From: Siphonodentalium dalli
Lineage: Eukaryota > Mollusca > Scaphopoda > Gadilida > Siphonodentaliidae
Length of the DNA: 64,000 bases
Assembly: GCA_032622095.1 (NCBI GenBank)
Contig: CP136064.1
Location: forward strand, 137,845,954 to 137,909,953
Reading direction: 5' to 3'
The notes under the pieces were generated by a model. The model had not been told where the DNA came from, made no database searches, and was given only the letters and a program-made list of their open reading frames with translations. The stretch's first letter is position 1; each line of letters opens with the position of its first letter. The translations under genes were made by a program, and so were the position numbers. Below are positions 23,633 through 34,603 of the stretch, piece after piece.

Positions 23633-24168
23633 TACCAATTCTTCACAAAAGTCCAAAGATGAAGCAATTGGTAAAAACTGATCACTTACTACAGAGCAAG
23701 CGACAGCCTTGGAATATAAAAAAGATTCTAACACGAGCCAAGTTTGACAGTGGTGAAAAACGAGATAAAGAAATCACCAGATGTGGCGACCCCAGATGCG
23801 GGACATGTTTCTGTATATTAACCGGGACACACTTCCTATTAAAGAATGGACAAGATGTTCGCCCTAATGAAAACATGGACTGCAAATCCCAAAATCTAAT
23901 TTATGTTATAATATGTTCGGGGTGTAGGGAATTCTATGTTGGAGAGACGGGAAATTCCCTTGTGGAAAGAACACGGATCCACCGCTCGCAGATCAAACAT
24001 CCGGCATTACGGATGATTCCCTTAAGTGGACATCTCGATGACTGTGGCGGTAAATCCTTCCGCATTTTCCCATTACACAAGATGATGCAAGTTAGCAGAT
24101 TCAAAAGACTTCAAAAGGAAGAAAACTTCCGGAAGCTTTTGAATCCGACACTAAACTCCATCATCTAA
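23578..24168 (+). pseudogene. Penelope-like element C-terminus with GIY-YIG endonuclease
   Basis: It opens with VTHNPRHPNVMQ, the linker that in family members is fused to the RT, so a one-base shift separates it from the upstream ORF. A Cys pair motif CGDPRCGTC (near residue 69) is followed by LIYVIICSGCREFYVGETGN, the GIY-YIG signature in the form IYV...FYVGETG, then RTRIHRSQI with the conserved Arg and His region. This domain nicks target DNA during retrotransposition. The domain appears complete to its stop, but expression from this copy is unlikely given the breaks. Confidence 0.85.
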
Positions 24169-24635
24169 TCATGACGTCACATACCAACCTCCCGGAAGTG
24201 ACGTCACAATACAAAATAAAAATGGCGGAACCTGAAGATCGGCCCTGAAGCCGTGAAAGGCCTAGTTTTAAAGCCAAATGATGTGTTTGTGTTTTTAATC
24301 ACATGTTATCATCTATATATATATATATGTCCACTCGGATGTGTTGGCACCTATGAGGCGCGTGCATGAATTGAATATGTACAATCATACATATACACTT
24401 ATTCAAACGACCAGATGTTTGGTTGTTTTCGTTATCTGATACAGCGCATATACGGGAAAGTAATGAAAAGGAGTATCAGATTTGTGACCAAAATGTTGAT
24501 AGTGTGTCCGGAGATATGTCACTCAATTATTCACACGATTATTTGTGTTAGCGCGCGAACTTAGTTACAATTGCTGTTTGGTAGCTACTCCATATGTGTT
24601 TGGTCAGCTTTACAAATAAGTTGATTAGCATGAGT
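24169..24635. other. 3' region of the Penelope-like element, then no gene
   Basis: Contains a pair of TGACGTCAC words and the (TA)n at about 24,315. Beyond that there is nothing recognisable. Confidence 0.4.
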
Positions 24636-25525
24636 TCAATTTGAATGGGACCCTCCATCTGAGCTGGTATGCACCAAAAGGAAGACTGCTACCAGATCCA
24701 TGGAAGAAGATAGGGAGTCAAGAAAACAAGACGTGTCTTTACCAAGCAAGTCAATTATTTTATACCAGACCTGATTGTGGGAATGGCATAAATATGGACA
24801 TTTAGTTATAACATGGACCACTTCACAAGCTATTTCCATTTTGCATACCGAGCAGTTTGAATTAAAATCATAAGCCGACTTTATAGCGATGAGTTGCAAC
24901 TGTGTAAAGGTGCTTATCTTGTGGGAACAGTTTACATGATGTCCAAAGTCTAGACATGGAAAGAGAAGGGTGAATGGATTGAAAAATGCTGAGGTTAACA
25001 TTAGATTTCACTTTGCAACGCCAATCTTCTGTATATTAAGTTTATTTTTGACCATCCGTTTCCAGCTGAATCACGAGGGAAATTTGTATTCGCGCGAAAA
25101 TGTTTGAAGCACAGTTGCGAGTTCTGTTTTCTCGAGAATTTGTGTGACATCTTTAAAGAAAGAACTGCCAATAATTCCAACTAAGTTAAATTCATGCATT
25201 CTAAATGGGAACACTTGTTTAGCAGTTTTTCTCGGATCAGCTCTGCACAAAGCTCCGAGGAATGACAGCTTGGGTTGGTCGATATGATAACTTATCGATT
25301 TGATACCACATAGTCCCTGTGCAATGCACCTACTTGTTCGAACGGGCAAGCCTTGGAAATTTTTGATGCAACATCTATGTGCCTTCTCAAGCTTTTCTCT
25401 TTCTCAGTTGGAAATGTTCCAGAGTAGTTCTGAGCTATATAGACCGGCTGGTAATACCATTGATTGATATATTTTTGTGCTGGTCATTGGTGTCATCCCA
25501 CCGTCATAAATTCTGGTCCTACTAA
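24636..25525 (-). pseudogene. LINE RT C-terminal region, probably the tail of LINE-A
   Basis: Reading leftward, the frame begins near 25,525 with RIYDGGMTPMTSTKIYQSM and LPAGLYSSELLWN, the post-RT segment typical of LINEs (slot of LY...LYG.ELW). It continues with QGLPVRTSR and a C-terminal zinc knuckle CSVCKM...H.ITKC near 24,850-24,810. One frame change lies near 25,060. Orientation and content match the missing C-terminus of the broken LINE at 28.8-35.7 kb. Roughly 60-70 residues between that copy's last segment and this one are not found, so belonging to the same insertion is an inference. Confidence 0.65.
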
Positions 25526-25727
25526 ACAACGAACACAAACGAACACAAACGAACATAAACGAACACAGGTCCAAAAATCGGAATAGAAGGGTGAAATTTG
25601 GTTTGTGGGTGCGTGTGGGTCCACTCTATGTGTATGTGGTGTTATTTCCAACTTTGATCACTTATTTTTTGAGTTATTAGCATTATTTGAATACAAAACT
25701 ACTAAACAACGAACACAAACGAACATA
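25521..25727. repeat. Direct repeats of ACTAAACAACGAACACAAACG
   Basis: ACTAAACAACGAACACAAAC occurs at about 25,522 and 25,699, with extra ACGAACACAA units after the first. They enclose about 150 bp and lie at the edge of the LINE fragment. Confidence 0.55.
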
Positions 25728-27800
25728 AGATTAGCCATACTGCAAAGGTGTTAATTAACTATATACGGCGTACTCTGTCTCCTTGTTAATTGCACATCTG
25801 TGAGTTGTTTTTACTGCAAGGTGATTGTCAGTTTTGTCACTGATGGCAATTAAAACACGGGAAACATCAGAGGTCGGCGGTATGTATGAATTCATGTATG
25901 AATGTGATCCGAAGTACGAACTATTGTTTCGCGCATAGCCACACATACATGTGGTTCTTTCTAAGTTTAATTTCGTTGTTCGATTTTCCACTTCTCCTCG
26001 ATAGAGGATATTATTTTCGTTATTTTTATCAGTCGAAAAGTTGCACATCAAATTTGTTCAACTTCCATCTTAAGATACTACAGGTAAGGTCAGTCCCGTC
26101 GTAGTTTAGACATCGAATTGCAGCGACATGGAGTTGAACAAAATTTATGTAGATATCTCTCTCATGTACCCGTCTACGGTAATATCTATAACCGAGAAAC
26201 CACCTTTAGAATATTGTGTTGTTGGAGAACAAATCAATGCGACCAGCAGTCTACCAGATGGTGAACCAAAGCATTATCAAAAGACCTCAACGTTAGTTAT
26301 TAACTGAGTTGTTCCTTTGAAAATCCAAAGGATGGAACCAGTCTGGCTTTCATGTTTTTATTTTTGGTGAAATTGGTTATTAGGGAAATTCTGTTACGTG
26401 TATCTACCGAAAATATTCGCTCCTTCTTCGGAAAATAATAAATACTAGTTTAGAGTGCACCTAACCTTTTCCCAGGCTTGTCTGATACTGTGCGCGAGAC
26501 ATAGTTCCAAACCTCTTTTTGTTCCTATTCCTTTGAGGTTTTACAGTTGAAATATAATATTACATGTTTAGTGTAAACATAATTTATTCCAATCAGAATA
26601 ATAACATATTTAAACATTTGACAAACATGTTACAGTAAGACAGAATAATATAAATAATCTATTGATTGGAAATTATTGTTTCGTTCATTTCCATGGTGCG
26701 TGAATGCTTGTGAACCTGGAAAATGTGAGAAGTTATTGATTGATTGATACTTTATTCTCATGATTACAAATGAATATTGAGAAATACAGAGTGATATTTA
26801 CAAAAGGATTTGAAGATATATACACATACTATATACATGTCTCCGGTGCAATGGGGAAATCGAGATTACACTAAACAATTTTGTTTGTTTTTTTTGTTTT
26901 TTTGTACGAAGACCTTACAGTACGTTTTTCTACGCGAATTCCGAAATGGATCATGAGTCGAGTTGGATTCGAAGTACGACGGTAATTGTATATTTAATTA
27001 CGTTAATCGTCTATAAACAGATGTCAGTTATATACCAGTCTGTTAATTAAATGTTGTTCCTGGTAGTATTCATAAAATTGGGCATAATGATTATATTCAC
27101 TAAGTGCAGATAGCCAGATACTCGGTGAATGGAGCTGCATGGAATTACAATTCGCCAGTATGATATCGCTGTCAGTGTCAAGCTTTGCTTCGCGATCACA
27201 CTGTGTTATTGCTTTTGCCTATCAACTGTCTCTGTGTTGGTCAGTAGGTCATTTGCGACCTGGAATAAGTGTGATTTCCTAACAGCTGGTTGATATCGAT
27301 TATTTTATAGTCATGATAATTTTTGCTAGGTGCACCATCATCAACAATAATTATACAATATATTAATTAATATTAATTAAGACCTATAGTTTAAATTAAC
27401 TTGAAAATTAAGTGATCAGTTTTTCAAATTTTCACTACATATAACTTGATATCACTAGCATATATATACATAACAACCCTACTTGGTGTGTGTGTATCTA
27501 CCATATTAAGGGTTGATCTGCTGATGATGCATATTCTGCGCGTCACGCCATTTTCAGGCCTATATATATATGCATTTTTACCCATTAAATTGAAAGAGAC
27601 AACCATTCGTTTCCCAAAATGGCAAAGAATAGTGACCACTCGCTCATATACTCTAACACAATCCCCTCACAAACCGCGAGAGAAAATACAACATATTTCT
27701 TTATTAACTGCATGCTGTCGAATTTAACCACATAGGCCTACATAAAATGGAGGAAAAATTCAGGCTAGAGAGTTATATCTCCATGTGCACTCTGTGTTTT
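25728..27800. other. No gene seen
   Basis: AT-rich DNA with short frames only. The 98-codon minus-strand frame at 25,755-26,051 and the 93-codon frame at 27,446-27,727 have no recognisable domains. Confidence 0.3.
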
Positions 27801-27805
27801 TAAGT

Positions 27806-27903
27806 CTATAAACACTATTTGATTTGAATATTCTTTTGAATAGTCTTACCATTGCTATAAACACTATTTGATTTGAATATTCTTGTGAATAGTCTTACCA
27901 TTG
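27806..27903. repeat. Tandem duplication, unit 49 bp
   Basis: CTATAAACACTATTTGATTT begins both units (27,806 and 27,855) and both end GAATAGTCTTACCATTG. They differ at one internal base (TTTTGAA versus TTGTGAA). Confidence 0.85.
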
Positions 27904-28368
27904 AGATATTCATTCGTTCAAACCAGTTGATCTATTTTGTAACTTGGCTTTTAGTCGCTGGGCTCCGGCATCTGGGCTTTTAGTCACAACTGAAATACAA
28001 ATAAGTGAGAATATCTTGGAGCGAATTTCTGCAACAATTTCACCGCCTGGTGGACCCATTTGGAAAAAAATGCATTCCCTGTGTCTAATTCTACATTTTG
28101 ATATACTATACGTCCCATTATATTGAATATACCGGCTGAAATCGATCCTGTAATTGTAAACATCGAGTCTATTTTTAGCTGTTTTATCGGAGCGTGTTTG
28201 CGTGTTCGCCATTACAATATTCGCACTAAAACAGCCATATTGTAGCTAAAACGAATGCACAGTATTCCACTGCGTTATTTGATACCTAAAACTTATTGTT
28301 TGCTTGTGTATTCATCGAGAAATCTACATTAATGTCGAACGCAGTTTTTCGTGTTTGTGGCATTTTAT

Positions 28369-28760
28369 GTTAGGTCAGTTGTCGACAGGATAATGTAACT
28401 TCCGGTGTCCGGTCAGTGGCGGTGTGGATAGGGCGAATGTGGGCCTTTCGTTAGACACCAAAAGTAGCCCTCTATGCGCTGTATTCCTCGAGCTATCGGC
28501 TGTCCTACGCAATTTGAAAATCCTGTCCCGCAGATTGTCATGCTATCCCAAATTCCACCCAATGTTAGTTCAGTTGTCGATCAAATAATGCATATTCTGG
28601 TGTTTGGTTAGTGGCGGGGTTAATATGTTTGGATAGGGCGAACGTGTGCCTTTCGTTAGACACCAAAATGAGCCCCCTACGCCCTGTATTCCTCGAGATA
28701 TCGGCCGTCCCACGCAATTTTAAATTCTGTCCCGCAGATTGTCGTTTTGTCCCATATCCC
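28369..28760. repeat. Tandem duplication, unit about 195 bp
   Basis: GTTAG.TCAGTTGTCGA begins both units (28,369 and 28,564). Both contain GATAGGGCGAA, CCTTTCGTTAGACACCAAAA, TATTCCTCGAG and CTGTCCCGCAGATTGTC. It borders the LINE-A palm fragment at its right. Confidence 0.75.
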
Positions 28761-28778
28761 ATCCCATCCCGCAGATTG

Positions 28779-29192
28779 TCATGTCCCGCACAGGGACCAT
28801 GAGCGGTCCGTATTTTTGAATTGTGACTTCGATTCATTGAAAACAATGACGACAATTTTGGATGCATTGTATCTAAATCGCCAAGTAGTACTGAACTGAG
28901 TACATATATCGCACATCATTTGCAGGCCGTGTCCTGTAAAGGAAAGTAGAGTCATGTCGTCTGCTTGAGTGGGTGCACAACAATTATTTGACATCATAGA
29001 CATGCCGTCTTCAGAAGCGACGTGCTGACTAATTAGATCATTGATGTATAACGAATACATTATAGGAGATAACAGTTATCCCTGTCTGGCTCCTTGTAAA
29101 ACATTGAACCATCGGGACAATATATTATTATATTTCACACAACATATTATTCCTGTGAAGAGATTGCGTAAAATTGCTTTGAAGTCAAAAAA
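28779..29192 (-). pseudogene. LINE-A reverse transcriptase, palm fragment distal to the LINE-B insertion
   Basis: Reading leftward: FKAILRNLFTGI, then CVKYNNILSRWFNVLQGARQG (RT motif B region), an in-frame stop in place of the next residue, LLSPIMYSLYINDLI, and QADDMTLLS, where the catalytic YADD has become QADD. Then WRFRYNASK and a loss of similarity after about 28,800. Orientation and order continue the RT segment that ends at 31,633 on the far side of LINE-B. The altered motif C and the stop show it is dead. Confidence 0.75.
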
Positions 29193-29223
29193 TGTGCGAA
29201 AAAGTGCGAAACACAGTCAATAA

Positions 29224-29480
29224 CATGAAAAAATACGCCAGAGCCCGCTATGAAGAAACACTTAAAAAACTGTTCGAAAGCATCCATCATCCAAATACTT
29301 TTGGCACTGCATAAAGGAAATTATGCAAACCAAACGCAAGGACGCTATCCCCCCTCTTACCATTGGCAGTGGCAACTTAGTGTTTGACGACCACACCAAA
29401 GCATCCATGCTCAATGGTGTGTTCATCTCTAATTCAGACCTCGACCAATATTTACCCAGAAATGTAGCAACACTGTAACA
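29224..29480 (+). pseudogene. LINE-B linker between endonuclease and RT
   Basis: VNNMKKYARARYEETLKKL, a one-base shift near 29,280, then FWHCIKEIMQTKRKDAIPPL and FDDHTKASMLNGVFI to a stop at about 29,478. The segments align in order with KDYWQLINYLLNKKKTTLIPPL and the following residues of LINE-C. The endonuclease itself is missing. Confidence 0.65.
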
Positions 29481-30134
29481 GACATTGAATTCACTATCGA
29501 AGATATAATTTGTGCTATTAGAACGTTGAAACCGAACAAAGCATCTGGCCACGATGGAATCACCGTTAAAATGATCCAAATCACAAGCCCAGCTATCGCC
29601 ACCCCCATTAAAGCTCTTTTAAAGAAATCACTCGAGTTTAGCGATTTTCCGACAAAGTGGAAACAGGCAAATGTTATCCCTATCTACAAGAAAAATGATA
29701 AATCCAGCTGTAAAAACTACCGCCCTATATCCTTACTCCCGTGCCTCAGTAAGATCGTGGAGAAAATCGTTCTGAAATCCTTATCCGCCCATTTCTCAAA
29801 TAATAATATACTATTCCAATATCAATCAGGATTTGTCCCCGGGCACAGCACAACATTCCAGTTACTTGAGATATACCTCACCCTGTGCCAGGCCCTCGAT
29901 GAGAAGTTAAATACGTCAGCAATATTTTGCGATATTTCCAAAGCGTTTGAGAGAGTCTGGCAGAGGGGGTTGTTATTCAAACTGGAACAATACGGAGTTA
30001 CTGGAAACATCCACAACTGGCTAAACAGTTATCTCTCCAACAGATCACAACATTTCTTAGTTGGTAACTCCTTTTCTGATTATCACATTATTCCGGCAGG
30101 AGTCCCACAAGGATCTATCCTTGGACCTTCCTGA
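29481..30134 (+). pseudogene. LINE-B reverse transcriptase, fingers and palm
   Basis: In order: LKPNKASGHDGI, KQANVIPIYKK, CKNYRPISLLPCLSKIVEKI, QYQSGFVPGHST, motif A AIFCDISKAFERVW with its catalytic Asp, and motif B IPAGVPQGSILGP. A deletion of a few bases at about 30,128 removes the residues after ILGP and shifts the frame. The family sequence then resumes as LTYINDL in another frame. Confidence 0.85.
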
Positions 30135-30145
30135 CATATATAAAT

Positions 30146-30649
30146 GACCTGGCAACGACCATACACTCCTGTACGCGTATGTATGCAGATGACACTTGTT
30201 TCTTCACTGCACAACCATCAGTCGAAGACAGTTCGCGGGAACTATTCGAAGATTTTGATAGAGTATATTGCTGGTCGAAACAATGGTTGGTTACATTCAA
30301 TGCAGACAAAACAAAATCTATGGTGTTTTCGCTCACTCCCTCCGAAGATCATTTGGATCTTGATCTTGATGATCGCGACATTGAGCAAGTAGCTTGCCAC
30401 AAACATCTTGGAATTTCTATACAATCAAATCTTCATTGGGACACTCATATCAATGAAATCTGCAGTCGAGTGGCAACCAGACTGTCACAACCAAGGAGAA
30501 TGAAATTTCTTGTAAATAGACAAACCCTCGAAATAATGTTCAAAACTTATGTACTCCCGATTTTGGAATACGGAGACGTTGTCTGTGACAACGCCCCCAT
30601 TGCCTCCTCCGGAAACTCGACCGCCTCTATATTGACGCCAGTAGAATAG
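30146..30649 (+). pseudogene. LINE-B RT palm with YADD, and thumb
   Basis: TYINDLATTIHSCTRMYADD carries motif C with both catalytic Asp residues, followed by WSKQWLVTFNADKTKSMVFS, HKHLGISIQSNLHWDTHI and YVLPILEYGDVV. Near 30,607 the frame slips: the family sequence continues as LRKLDRLYIDASRIVSG in the next frame, so the last 14 codons here are out of frame. Confidence 0.85.
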
Positions 30650-31386
30650 TAAGTGGCGTGACACGTTCGGTATCAGATGAGAGAGTACTATTCGAACTCG
30701 GATGGGCTCCCCTTAAAGAAAGACGAAACCTTCATAAAATGCATACCTGGAATAAAATATTAACCAATCATGTCCCAAACTACCTCACAAAGTTACTACC
30801 CCATACTGTCAGTGAAGCATCCCGATACCCCATCATATACCCTTTACGATACATAAACTACTTCACTAATACGGCCCGTTTCAAATCGAGTTTCATCCCG
30901 TCCATGATCGATGAATGGAATTTATCATGCAAAACCACTACCGACAACAAAAAACTTACTGACCCCTCATCAGAACCAACTAAAGATGAAATCACAAGTG
31001 ACATGTATAAAACTTATTGCAAACAAGAAATTACTATAAAACCCCCATCATGCTGTAACGCTGGTCAGAGGAAACTAAACATACTGCACTGTAGAATCAG
31101 AAATGACTGCAGTGATCTAAACTTCGACAAACATGAAAATTACATCTCGGCTCAACCATCATGTAGTTGTGGTCATGCATGTGAAGACGCTAACCATATT
31201 TTCTTCAGTTGTCCTTGGCACGCAGACTCCAGAGAACTGATGTTGGCAAGGTTGGATGAACTTAATGTATCTATCGTCTCTGAAAAAGATCTCCTGATCG
31301 GCATCCCTCACTATAGTGAAACAATAAATACGCGCATTTACGAGACAGTCCATTCATTTATTTCTTCGACTGACCGCTTCTCATAA
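30610..31386 (+). pseudogene. LINE-B C-terminal region with zinc knuckle
   Basis: After the frame slip: LDRLYIDASRIVSGVTRSVS, ELGWAPLKERRNLHKMH, FKSSFIPSMIDEWN and, near residue 170 of this frame, CSCGHACEDANHIFFSCP, the C-C-H-C knuckle found at the end of many LINE proteins. It ends at TAA 31,384-31,386. LINE-C has the matching knuckle CNCGTKIEDAFHFFFECP. Confidence 0.85.
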
Positions 31387-31632
31387 ATATTACCCTACCC
31401 CCTACCGCGAGACCATAGCCACTCCAAACAGCTACAGCATTCCACTTTAAAATTTGAACCTATCTCTAAATACTTTTATTAGCAGCCAAATGCCAGAGGA
31501 GAGGGGCTCTGATAAGTTCCGTAACTTGTGCTCCGATCCTCTGTGCCCACACAACTATCTATATATGTCTATAATAATATGTGTAATTTGTATATACATT
31601 TGTGTGTCACAATAAATATGTTCAATCAATCA
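31387..31632 (+). other. LINE-B 3' UTR and terminus
   Basis: Contains AGAGGAGAGGGGCTCTGATAA-like wording (LINE-C has GGGAGAGGGGCCACCTTAAG in the same place) and ends in ACAATAAATATGTTCAATCA, which includes an AATAAA signal. Confidence 0.6.
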
Positions 31633-32150
31633 GGCTTTTTTGTGCATCAAGAAAGCACGAGTAAAGTTAATTGCCTTCCTCCTTAGCGAATGATATGCAC
31701 TCTTGTACCATATATGAGGCCATCATTGCACTGACACCTTTCTGGAACCCGTGTTGGAGAGGGTTAGTCCGAATGATATGTTCGACTTTATTTTGGAGGC
31801 GCGACAGAATGACATTCTCAAGATATTTATATAGGACGGGGAGTATGGTAATGGCTCTGTAGTTATTAAATAAGTGTTTGGGTTTTGTGCCTCCGTTGTG
31901 GAGGGGTACTATGATTCCAAGCTTGGATTTATCCGGAACGTGATGAGATTGGAGTATTTTAATGAACATTTAAGCAGTTCTATGTAATAATTCATCGCCG
32001 CCATAGATTATATGTTCATAATTTAGTTTGTCAAGACTCTGCGCTTTGTTTTTGGTAAGAGCGGCACGCAGCTCCGCGAGCTCTTCGAATGTGACAGGAT
32101 AACATAACTTGATATCAATAGGGTCGCCGTTTGAACTGAGAGATTATATA
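31633..32150 (-). pseudogene. LINE-A reverse transcriptase, N-terminal part
   Basis: Reading leftward: VTFEELAELRAALTKNKAQS, YEHIIYGGDELL, an in-frame TAA, then SKLGIIVPLHNGG, FNNYRAITILPVLYKYLENV, NPLQHGFQKGVSAMMASY, a second in-frame TAA and SCFLDAQK, the start of RT motif A. LINE-B sequence begins directly after AQKS. This LINE is of a different family from LINE-B and LINE-C (different wording of every motif). Confidence 0.8.
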
Positions 32151-32186
32151 TATATATGTTCTCACAAAATCTTCAACATGTGTATG

Positions 32187-32525
32187 TCATGAATCATTGA
32201 ACGTTTTATTATTAAGTGGTGCATAAAGACATTCAAAGTACGAAGCCCAGACCTCATATACTTCTTCTGGAGTACGAATTATCTTCCCGGTGTGTTCAAA
32301 GTATGTCGAACAGCTATTTCGATTTCTGCGGCGTCTCGAGTTGAATAAGCGAAAGAAAAGGTCCTGATCCATATTAGCGGTTTGTTCGAGTTCTGCGTCA
32401 CATTGTGCCAAATATTGGTACATTGTGTTCCTATGCTCTGAGCGAAACTGACGTTTGGCGTTTTTGTAGTTGACATACGAAGGGAACCGAGAACCTGTAG
32501 GTCTGCCTTCGGATATCCATTGCAA
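32187..32525 (-). pseudogene. LINE-A linker between endonuclease and RT
   Basis: YVNYKNAKRQFRSEHR, a Leu/Gln-rich helical stretch, DQDLFFRLFNSRRRRNRNSC and EEVYEVWASYFECLYAPLN, the usual connecting region ahead of the RT in two-ORF LINEs. It is bounded by frame breaks at both ends. A (TA)n tract at about 32,144-32,157 interrupts what follows. Confidence 0.65.
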
Positions 32526-32555
32526 TCTTAGCTCCCGCGTGTACTTATGACGATT

Positions 32556-32822
32556 TTACAATTCAGTGTTCCAGTATGGTTTAATATGTTTTTTGTATTT
32601 ACGTTTTGGAACCTCCTTATTGGCAGACGCATGAAGAACAGAAACCACTCGATCATAATACATGTTTAAAGACTCGCTGTCTGTTATCTCGAAGTCTGGA
32701 AGACTTGCTTCTACTCTATATTTATACCGTGCAATTGATTCCGGATCACGTGAACAAGATTTGCATTTGTATTGTATGCACGGATTTAAAAGAATGTTTC
32801 CGGTTTCGGATTGAACGTTCAA
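32556..32822 (-). pseudogene. LINE-A post-endonuclease segment
   Basis: ESIARYKYRVEASLPDFEIT, ESLNMYYDRVVSVLHASANK and KKHIKPYWNTEL. The last phrase (KPYWN.EL) is a frequent marker between endonuclease and RT in LINE ORF2. Confidence 0.65.
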
Positions 32823-32843
32823 GCCTAAACTAGCATGGACGGG

Positions 32844-33182
32844 TCAGTGATTTGAAACGTTCAGTGAACAATCGTCAAACACAGAAGCTGAAACAACATT
32901 ATGAACATCAGACTCTGAAACAATAATATGGTCAATCGTTGAGTACGCTACACCACCAGGGGCGACGAATGTTGGAATTGCGGCACCAGACATGCGACTA
33001 TCCATCAGAGACACGAAATGGGTCTGGTTTAAAAGTTGTTTAAATAATTTGTCTCTTGAGTTTCTATTAACTAAGTCTGCATTAAAGTCACACATTACAA
33101 TCACTGAACCCAGGGTGGGGTACCCTCTTATTAGTCCTTTAATTTTGGATATGTAGCTTTTATAAAAAGCAATTTTGTAATT
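32844..33182 (-). pseudogene. LINE-A AP endonuclease, C-terminal half
   Basis: The residues YKSYISKIKGLIR are followed by VIVMCDFNADL (the conserved G/C-D-F-N motif with catalytic D and N) and STIDHIIVS (the D.I.. motif). The frame ends before the expected S-D-H, where NVSNH suggests the catalytic Asp is lost. At its start, position 33,183, the sequence is cut by the G-tract element: the preceding residues YLPSS lie at 34,605 and NYK continues here. Confidence 0.75.
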
Positions 33183-33189
33183 GCTAGAA

Positions 33190-34603
33190 CAGGGGGGGGG
33201 TCGGAAAAAAATTCCAGGCACGTATGATGGGGTGGGTGGGTGTCTCTTGGGTCCAAAAAGCAGTTTTTTCCATATGCCAATTTTGTTTTCCATTCCTGCT
33301 ATTGAGTCTTATTTTGATGTGTTTTGAACATAAACGGGTCATATATAGTTAATAGTAATGCTATACTACATATAGAGGTTATCAGAAGTTGGATCAGTTG
33401 CACAATGGCCAACAATAACCCAAATTCAACTTGATAGAACTAGAAACTGCGCTATTGGAAAAATAAAATTTAATCAGGATTCCATCTACTGATACAACAA
33501 AATAAGAATAACTATGCACAACTCAGCTGAAAATAAGTAATAAACTGAAAGCGCACTTGACCATATGTGACATGGAAATAAAGATATAATAAATAATGGA
33601 ATAAAATAGACTTTTGACAACGTAAAACATAAAATCTTAACAAATAAATTGAAGGCCAGCTTGAACAATTTCACATTGTTTTCCATGTTAATGTGGATCA
33701 GCTTGTAATGTTAATTAATCACAGTAATGAAGATTTTATCGTCAATGATATCGTGAGCAAAAAAGAAGTGAAATTGAGCTATCCATCCATATTATTCCCA
33801 ATTATTACGAAGCCCATTACTTCGGGCAGTGGCTACCAGCCTGCCATTACACGCTATAACATGTTTCCCCAGTTCTGGTTTCTGAGATGCCCCAAGAAGA
33901 GTAGCGCGAGTATATCATGGTTATTTTTGGTATTAGCATTATTCTTCAAACTGGGATGAACTGGGATGAACAGTTGTATTTCCACATGTTTTGATAAACA
34001 ATTTGATTCCAGCAATACAGTAATGCCCTAATTAAACGACTCCATAATTATTCTGCTGTGGTTATGGAGTCGATTAATTAGCGCATTACTGTATATCACA
34101 AAGCAAATATCAAAATATCAAATAATTTGAAATTTGTTGTACCGGTACCATGTATTATGTAGAATACTCAAATGTGATTATGTGACTAGATCATGTGACT
34201 ATATATTATGAAAATGAATGTTAATAAAAACTTTGGCACTCTGCCTATATATCCCTTGAAATGTGATTATGTTGACACATTTCTTGATTAATGACACTTA
34301 TATGATATCGTATCGTTATCTCATTATGCACTGTTCTATTCAAATATCGCGCAATAAATTATAATAATGCAGGATAATCAGCTATTGGGTTGCTCAATTG
34401 ATAATTTTCTCAAATTTAGGGGGGGGTGGGTGTCCAAAACTGACCGGAAAAAACTTCCTGAAACGGAAAAAAAAGGGTGGGTGTCCAAAATTGCCTGGAA
34501 AAAAAGGCCGGAAACGGAAGAAATTGGGTGGGTGGGTCCCCCGAGGCAGGAAAAAAATAAAATGATCATACGTGCCTGGAAATTTTTTCCGACCCCCCCC
34601 CCG
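33190..34603. mobile_element. 1,414-bp DNA element with G-tract inverted termini and 7-bp target duplication
   Basis: The left end is C then a run of nine G, TCGGAAAAAAATTCCAGGC and ACGTATGAT. The right end is the inverse: ATCATACGTGCCTGGAAAT, TTTTTCCGA and a run of ten C then G. The flanks on both sides are GCTAGAA (33,183-33,189 and 34,604-34,610). Deleting the insert plus one GCTAGAA joins the LINE-A endonuclease codons for LPSS to NYK in frame, which fixes the boundaries. Terminal repeats are about 38 bp. Near the right end the GGGTGGGTGTCCAAAA phrase is repeated (34,424 and 34,476). No transposase is seen. A 7-bp duplication does not point clearly to one superfamily. Confidence 0.85.
34018..34091. 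mobile_element. 74-bp palindromic TA-flanked mini-element
   Basis: CAGTAATGCCCTAATTAAAC and CGACTCCATAA are mirrored by TTATGGAGTCG and ATTAATTAGCGCATTACTG around a central TTATTCTGCTGTGG; TA lies on each side. CAGT-starting termini and TA duplication suggest a Tc1/mariner-like MITE. A second, longer relative is at 60,329. This copy lies inside the G-tract element. Confidence 0.7.

Larger units (their letters stand above)
21491..24331 (+). mobile_element. Penelope-like element, 5'-truncated, with an inserted MITE
   Basis: The element encodes a Penelope-type reverse transcriptase followed by a GIY-YIG endonuclease, the defining layout of endonuclease-bearing Penelope-like elements. It lies between (TA)n at 21,461-21,490 and (TA)n at about 24,315-24,331. 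The N-terminal region is shorter than in full-length family members. Lesions seen: an insertion at 21,731-22,367 and a frameshift near 23,575. The 3' end after the stop at 24,168 holds 160 bp with TGACGTCAC twice (about 24,172 and 24,200). It is not an LTR element: there are no flanking long repeats. Confidence 0.85.
29193..31632 (+). mobile_element. LINE-B: 5'-truncated non-LTR retrotransposon inserted in LINE-A
   Basis: Begins within the endonuclease-RT linker (NNMKKYARARYEE, matched by NNMKKYSKAQFNE in LINE-C), continues through RT and the C-terminal zinc knuckle, and ends with a 3' UTR whose last bases are ACAATAAATATGTTCAATCA. LINE-C ends ACAATAAATATGTTTAA, so both belong to one family. 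The 5' truncation is typical of target-primed reverse transcription. On both sides the flanks are consecutive parts of the LINE-A RT palm. I could not define a clean target duplication. Confidence 0.8.

Noticed and set aside
21491-24331. LTR retrotransposon or virus-derived element
   Set aside because: RT motifs and the GIY-YIG domain are Penelope-like; no LTRs, gag, protease or integrase seen.
29193-31632. Target-site duplication for LINE-B (TGTGC near both ends)
   Set aside because: Only 5 bases and it would require including extra non-family bases at the 3' end; not convincing.
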